From: Verrucomicrobiales bacterium
Lineage (GTDB): Bacteria; Verrucomicrobiota; Verrucomicrobiia; Verrucomicrobiales; DEV007
Assembly: GCA_028281705.1 (NCBI GenBank)
Contig: JANQJH010000156.1
Coordinates: 1-61,519, forward strand
Length of the DNA: 61,519 bases
Reading direction: 5' to 3'
Part shown: positions 58,029 through 61,519 of the stretch, piece by piece
How the letters are laid out: every line of letters starts with the position of its first letter
How positions within the stretch are numbered: position 1 is the first letter of the stretch
Notes under the pieces: generated by a model
Database searches by the model: none
Told to the model about the DNA's origin: nothing
Seen by the model: only the letters and a program-made list of their open reading frames with translations
Translations under genes and position numbers: made by a program

Positions 58029-58646
58029 ATGAATAAGCCCCTACAGAATCCATACATTGTTGGAGTGCTTGCGATTGCTGCGCTCGTTATCGGTTATCGA
58101 AGCGCCTTCAAGAGGCCAGTATATGCGGATCCGCCTGTGGTCGACGAGCGATCGCGAAAAGACGGGCGGGTGAGCCCCCTTTCTGAAATGCTGAAAAAGA
58201 TAGACATGACCCGTGTTCAGTGGGAGTCGATGCATGAGCGCAATCCCTTTAGTTCCGGGATCGAGGAAATTGGGGACGCCACGGAGGGAGTTTCAATGAA
58301 CGCCGTCTCGGTGACTGACGCCGGGCCTCCGGAACCAGTTCGCCTAGTGCCTAGATTGAATGCGATATGCCTCGAAGCCATTCACCAGTTTGCCGTGATC
58401 AATGATCAGGTGGTCACTGAGGGCGATCGTATTTTCGGATATGAGGTGGAGCAGATTCTCCCCGACCGAGTGATTGTACATGGCCCCACCGGTTACGAAG
58501 AGATTAGATTCTCTGAACAGCAAGATCCTCCGAGTGTAGAAGATCCTCCGAGTGTTGAAGATCCTCCGGGTTTGATTCCGCAAATCGCGAACAGTTTGCC
58601 CGTGCTGCTGGGATTTCCTTCGATCGCGTCGACAGAGACTGATTGA
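58029..58646 (+). CDS. PilP/GspC-like pilus or secretion assembly protein
   Basis: 205 residues from ATG 58029. A membrane helix (IVGVLAIAALVIGY) is followed by a disordered part with RNPFSSG, a motif typical of PilP/GspC/MshK linkers, and a small beta-domain like the GspC homology region (RLNAICLEAIHQFAVINDQV, EGDRIFGYEVEQILPDRVIV). The tail contains DPPSVE repeats encoded by an 18-bp tandem. This component normally contacts the secretin, and a secretin gene does occur 1.9 kb away beyond the IS element. Confidence 0.7.
   Translation: MNKPLQNPYIVGVLAIAALVIGYRSAFKRPVYADPPVVDERSRKDGRVSPLSEMLKKIDMTRVQWESMHERNPFSSGIEEIGDATEGVSMNAVSVTDAGPPEPVRLVPRLNAICLEAIHQFAVINDQVVTEGDRIFGYEVEQILPDRVIVHGPTGYEEIRFSEQQDPPSVEDPPSVEDPPGLIPQIANSLPVLLGFPSIASTETD
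58524..58571 (+). repeat. 18-bp tandem repeat in the PilP/GspC-like gene
   Basis: Units start at 58524, 58542 and 58560 (GATCCTCCGAGTGTAGAA and close variants; the third is partial). They encode DPPSVE repeats. Copy-number change would keep the reading frame. Confidence 0.8.
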
Positions 58647-58767
58647 GCGCGCATCAGGGCCTCTTGACTCCTAGTGGGCTGTCAATCTTGAAACGATGGG
58701 TAGGTATTCACCAACCAAGCAACTAGGAATCAAGAAGGATTGGTACGGCTGTATGAACCAAGGTGAG

Positions 58768-58798
58768 ACAGGCGTCCCGCCCATGGGCGTTAGGTTAA
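58768..58798. repeat. Left terminal inverted repeat of the IS
   Basis: 31 bp, matching the reverse complement of 60014-60044 with one mismatch (G/A at the 12th base). Confidence 0.88.
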
Positions 58799-58860
58799 CA
58801 ACGCGAAAATGCCGTAACACGCTTAACGTCAATATTTTACAATAAATCGCTTGACCTAAC

Positions 58861-59783
58861 ATGGCCCCAAATACGTTTTGGGTGCCTAATCTTCTATCAC
58901 CCTCTGTCGGCGCCAAGAACTCCCTCGAGCTCTTGGCGAAGGAACTTGGATGGCTCGTTCGTAAAGAACGAAAGCTCCATCCTCTTCATCTCATCCAGGC
59001 GCTCGTCGCTTGCGTTGGCTCGGGCTATTGTTCGCTGCGCCAGATTGCCATTTCAGTTGGCTTGCTTACGGGATCGACCGTTTCCAAGCCCTCCGTTCAC
59101 GCACGCCTCAATGAGTCCTTTGTCTGTTTGTTGAAGGAGTTCGTTGCCCATCATCTTCAGCTCGCCATCGAATCGGTGGAGTCCTTCTCGTGTCGCCGGC
59201 TCGCTGGTATCCAGAGAGTTTTGGTTGGCGATTCCTCCGTTCTCACTCTGCACAAGTCATTGATGGCAGAGTTTCCTGGCTCGTCCAACCAGCATGGTGT
59301 GAAACCGCGCAGTGTCGTTTTCAGCTCACCCTTGATCTTCTCGGTGGTCGCTGGTTAGACGCCAAACTCGATGCCTACCAGCGTAATGATCGCATCGCCG
59401 CTTCGGACATTGTGGCCTCGCTGGTCAAGCCTGGCGATCTCATCATTCGAGATCTCGGCTACGCGGTGATTAGCTGCTTTGAAGCCATTGAGAAGAAAGG
59501 CGCCCACTTCCTGAGCCGCCTTCAAAGGGCGACGCTTTTCGACCTTCATGGCAAGAAGATCGACCTTCTCCAGCTGGTCCGAGCAAAGGCGCCGATTTGC
59601 GGAAACCGTTTCACGACCACTGTTCTCTTGGGAATGCAGAATCGATTTCGATGCCGCTTGATTGCCATTCGCGTCCCCAAAGAGGTTGCCGAACAGCGTC
59701 GCCGCCGATTACATCAGGAAGGTCAGCGTCAAGGCATCAACCATCAGGACTCCTATCTAGTTTGCTCACGCAAAGCAAACTAG
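58861..59783 (+). pseudogene. IS4-family transposase, frameshifted and internally deleted
   Basis: The first frame (58861-59358) has the family N-terminus (LELLAKELGWLVRKERKLHP) and the first catalytic Asp (RVLVGDSSVLTLHKS), then FPGSSNQHG. Near 59300-59320 the frame changes, and the second frame carries on with FQLTLDLLGGRWLDAKL and the second Asp (DLIIRDLGYAVISCFEAIEK) until a stop at 59783. The Y-x-x-R-W-x-I-E block with the catalytic Glu is not found. A third frame up to 60022 (AARSVPRLIELWIEQHAYHD) may be the original C-terminus. One frameshift plus one deletion make the enzyme inactive. Confidence 0.85.
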
Positions 59784-60013
59784 AGCCGACTGGGACCAAT
59801 GACGTGGTTGAGACGAGTATCTTTAAAGCGATCGAGAGGATCATCGAATGGACATTGACGGACATTTACCTCCAAGGGGCGGCACGAAGCGTCCCTCGCC
59901 TCATTGAACTGTGGATAGAGCAGCACGCCTACCATGACCACTACGAGAAGCGGCGACGAATATCCCTCCCGAAACGGCTCTCAATGGCCCTGAGCGGCTC
60001 CGAATCCGAAGTT

Positions 60014-60044
60014 TTAACCTAACGCCCATGGGTGGGACGCCTGT
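60014..60044. repeat. Right terminal inverted repeat of the IS
   Basis: 31 bp, the partner of 58768-58798. Just outside it, at about 60062-60095, a further imperfect copy of the outer part of the motif (GCGAGACGCCCGTTTCACC) occurs in the same orientation as this right end. Confidence 0.85.
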
Positions 60045-60547
60045 GTCGAATGGATGATCTCCGGCGAGACGCCCGTTTCACCTTGGGCTTCACCATTGAG
60101 TGAAGGTCAATCGATGGATCTTGCACGCCCTCTTGAAGATGCTTCGTTTTGCCAAAGTACAATAAAACATCGTCTAGATATCCATCAAGAATTGATTGTT
60201 CATCTACTTGTGATCTATCAATTTGGAAATGATGGATAGGCGTACACTGACCAAGAATCTGGAAATCAACAGACGTGAGAATGGCAGCATGGAGTTGGGG
60301 TGAGAAACCCTCATCGTGGCGATGAAGCGAGTAACGATTGCGAGCCAAGGAGGGTAGGAAGGTGAATGCGCCATGAACGAGGCATGTGATTGAGCACACG
60401 AGAGATATTCAAATCCATCGTAGTCGTAACCATGCAATGGCTCTAACATCGAAGCTCGATCAGAATGCTCTATGCCTAAAGCTCTACCGGAGAATGCCAG
60501 TTTTCTGACAAACAAGGCCTCGGAGAGGAAGCGGTGACGGCATCTCT
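60045..60547. other. Region of 503 bp with no intact gene, probably decayed
   Basis: Short open frames in several phases but no recognisable protein. A stretch around 60225-60270 (GATGGATAGGCG, ACCAAGAATCTGGAAATCAA) resembles 58693-58740 on the other side of the IS (GATGGGTAGG, ACCAAGCAACTAGGAATCAA). Both flanks may derive from the same repeated or disrupted sequence. Confidence 0.4.
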
Positions 60548-61519
60548 CTATTCGACGATCCAAGGCGTCAGAAAGATGACTAATTCTGTCTGATTTTTCG
60601 AGTCAAAATTACCTCTAAACGCCCTTCCGAGAATGGGAAGGCTCCCTAACACTGGAATGCTCCTCTCCGTCCGGGTGGTCTTTTCCTGGATCAGGCCGGC
60701 GATGACGATCGTCTCTCCGTTCTTCACGCGAATCAGCGAGGAACTCTGTTTGACATCGAGAACGGGCGCCGTGGTGATGTTATCTCCCCCGGGAGTTTCT
60801 ACGTCCACAAGACTGGTGATCACCGGCGAAACATCTAAAGTGATTTGGTCATCGTCGGAGATCTGAGGCGTCACGGAAAGGATCGTCCCTACCGTGATTG
60901 TCTCGTAAGATGTGTTCTCGAACGTGCCGCTGGGGCTTCCTCCAGTACCTGCAATAAAACCACTGTTGCTGGTGAAAAACGGTCGCTCCGTTCCGACCTT
61001 AATGACAGCCATTTGATTGTTCAATGCCCGCAGCCGGGGCTGCGACACAGCTGTCACGTTTCCCTGTTCCTGCAACGCTGCCAAAGTGGCCCCGATTTGC
61101 CCGTTGTCATTCCTCTTCAGTATGGTGGCGACGATCGTTGGATCATAGGGAACGATTCCTCCCGCCGGCGTTTGGACAATCGTGCTCGTGTCGATGGCTG
61201 AACTCCAATTGAGATTGGCCTGTTCAATGATGACGGACCAATCTACTCCCAGCTGAAATTGCCGATTCAGCCTGACTTCGTAAATCTTTGCTTCGATGTC
61301 AACCTGGCGCCGAACGCGTCTCTGCATGTGGAAGAGAAACTCGTGGATGTTGCTGAGCACTTCGGGGCGGTCTGTCACCTGGATGATTCCGCTCATCTTG
61401 TCGATGATCATTCTTCCATCCGGTGATGTGACCTGCCTGAGTTTCAAGTCGAGTTCGGTCCAGAAATCGATCGTATCACTCTGAGTGATCGACGTGCCAC
61501 CGCCGCCCTCAGAGCCACC
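60548..61519 (-). CDS. Secretin of MshL/PilQ/GspD type, 5' end outside the window
   Basis: 324 codons visible; the frame is open to the right edge (a Gly-rich GGSEGGGGTS segment, then DFWTELDLKLRQV), so the true start lies beyond it. An N-domain end (IIDKMSGIIQVTDRPEVLSN) leads to the secretin barrel core: VDIEAKIYEVRLNRQFQLGV, LQEQGNVTAVSQPRLRALNN, QMAVIKVGTERPFF, and the closing GSLPILGRAF and ELVIFLTPWIVE. The pattern is closest in my memory to MshL of the MSHA pilus. It should form the outer membrane channel for the assembly proteins encoded at 55869-58646, but it faces the opposite way. Confidence 0.92.
   Translation of the reverse strand, partial: GGSEGGGGTSITQSDTIDFWTELDLKLRQVTSPDGRMIIDKMSGIIQVTDRPEVLSNIHEFLFHMQRRVRRQVDIEAKIYEVRLNRQFQLGVDWSVIIEQANLNWSSAIDTSTIVQTPAGGIVPYDPTIVATILKRNDNGQIGATLAALQEQGNVTAVSQPRLRALNNQMAVIKVGTERPFFTSNSGFIAGTGGSPSGTFENTSYETITVGTILSVTPQISDDDQITLDVSPVITSLVDVETPGGDNITTAPVLDVKQSSSLIRVKNGETIVIAGLIQEKTTRTERSIPVLGSLPILGRAFRGNFDSKNQTELVIFLTPWIVE

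Larger units (their letters stand above)
58768..60044. mobile_element. Decayed IS4-like insertion sequence
   Basis: Bounded by inverted repeats at 58768-58798 and 60014-60044 (31 bp, one mismatch; both contain CCCATGGGCGTTAGGTTAA in opposite orientation), total 1277 bp. It holds a broken IS4-type DDE transposase gene. No direct target duplication is visible in the flanks. It separates the PilP/GspC-like gene from the convergent secretin gene. Confidence 0.85.

Overview
The window looks like a chromosomal segment of a GC-rich (roughly 60% by eye) Gram-negative bacterium, most probably a member of the Verrucomicrobiota or a near relative in the PVC group. The case rests on gene content: large secreted proteins with CotH, lamin-tail, LamG-like, thrombospondin-type-3 and MAM-like modules; ECF sigma factors fused through one membrane helix to long helical-repeat domains; a sigma / FecR-LamG pair; BlaI-M56 pairs; and Tat-exported oxidoreductases. 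No rRNA, tRNA or CRISPR array was seen.

Left part (1-16.1 kb): the truncated start of an NtrC-like regulator with degenerate receiver and Walker A motifs; two giant secreted proteins on the minus strand; a 55-residue L7/L12-C-terminal-like protein; a 2-hydroxyacid dehydrogenase; a BlaI repressor with an M56 peptidase that carries two ExbD/TolR-like domains instead of a penicillin-binding sensor, followed by a Tat-exported unknown protein; then a sigma-membrane-helix-solenoid protein translationally coupled to a sigma-less relative. From 16.3 to 21.7 kb lie a 1312-residue multicopper oxidase and a Sco1 / cytochrome c / PCuAC-like fusion, which looks like a copper oxidase and its copper-handling partner. 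A second sigma-solenoid protein follows.

Centre (24.4-34.9 kb): a metal-resistance island. The minus strand carries, in transcription order, a CnrY-like membrane anti-sigma, a CnrX-like periplasmic metal sensor, a CnrH-like ECF sigma, a TolC-family channel, a periplasmic adaptor with a His-rich tail, a CzcA/CusA-type RND pump and a secreted protein of unknown function. This is the gene order of the cnrYXHCBA nickel/cobalt system of Cupriavidus. Diverging from it are a second BlaI-M56 pair and a His/Glu-rich exported protein. Matching 16-18 bp inverted repeats lie in front of both BlaI genes and in front of the His/Glu-rich gene.

Right part (35-61.5 kb): a secreted beta-sandwich protein next to a third sigma-solenoid protein; a truncated receiver fragment beside a 71-bp inverted repeat; a Tat-exported FAD oxidoreductase and a large secreted protein, divergent from an ECF sigma / FecR-LamG pair; a tight operon for sugar-acid catabolism (DapA-family lyase, enolase-superfamily dehydratase, sodium:solute symporter); a BspA-like leucine-rich-repeat protein; a REC-PAS-GGDEF-EAL signalling protein; and a type IV pilus/MSHA-like assembly cluster (PilM/N-, PilO- and PilP/GspC-like). 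That cluster is separated by a decayed IS4-like element from a convergent, edge-truncated MshL/PilQ-type secretin.

The strongest leads are the BlaI-M56-(ExbD)2 module and its operators, the Sco-cytochrome-PCuAC fusion, the cnr-type island facing a metal-flavoured BlaI/M56 system, and the recurrent sigma-membrane-solenoid architecture.
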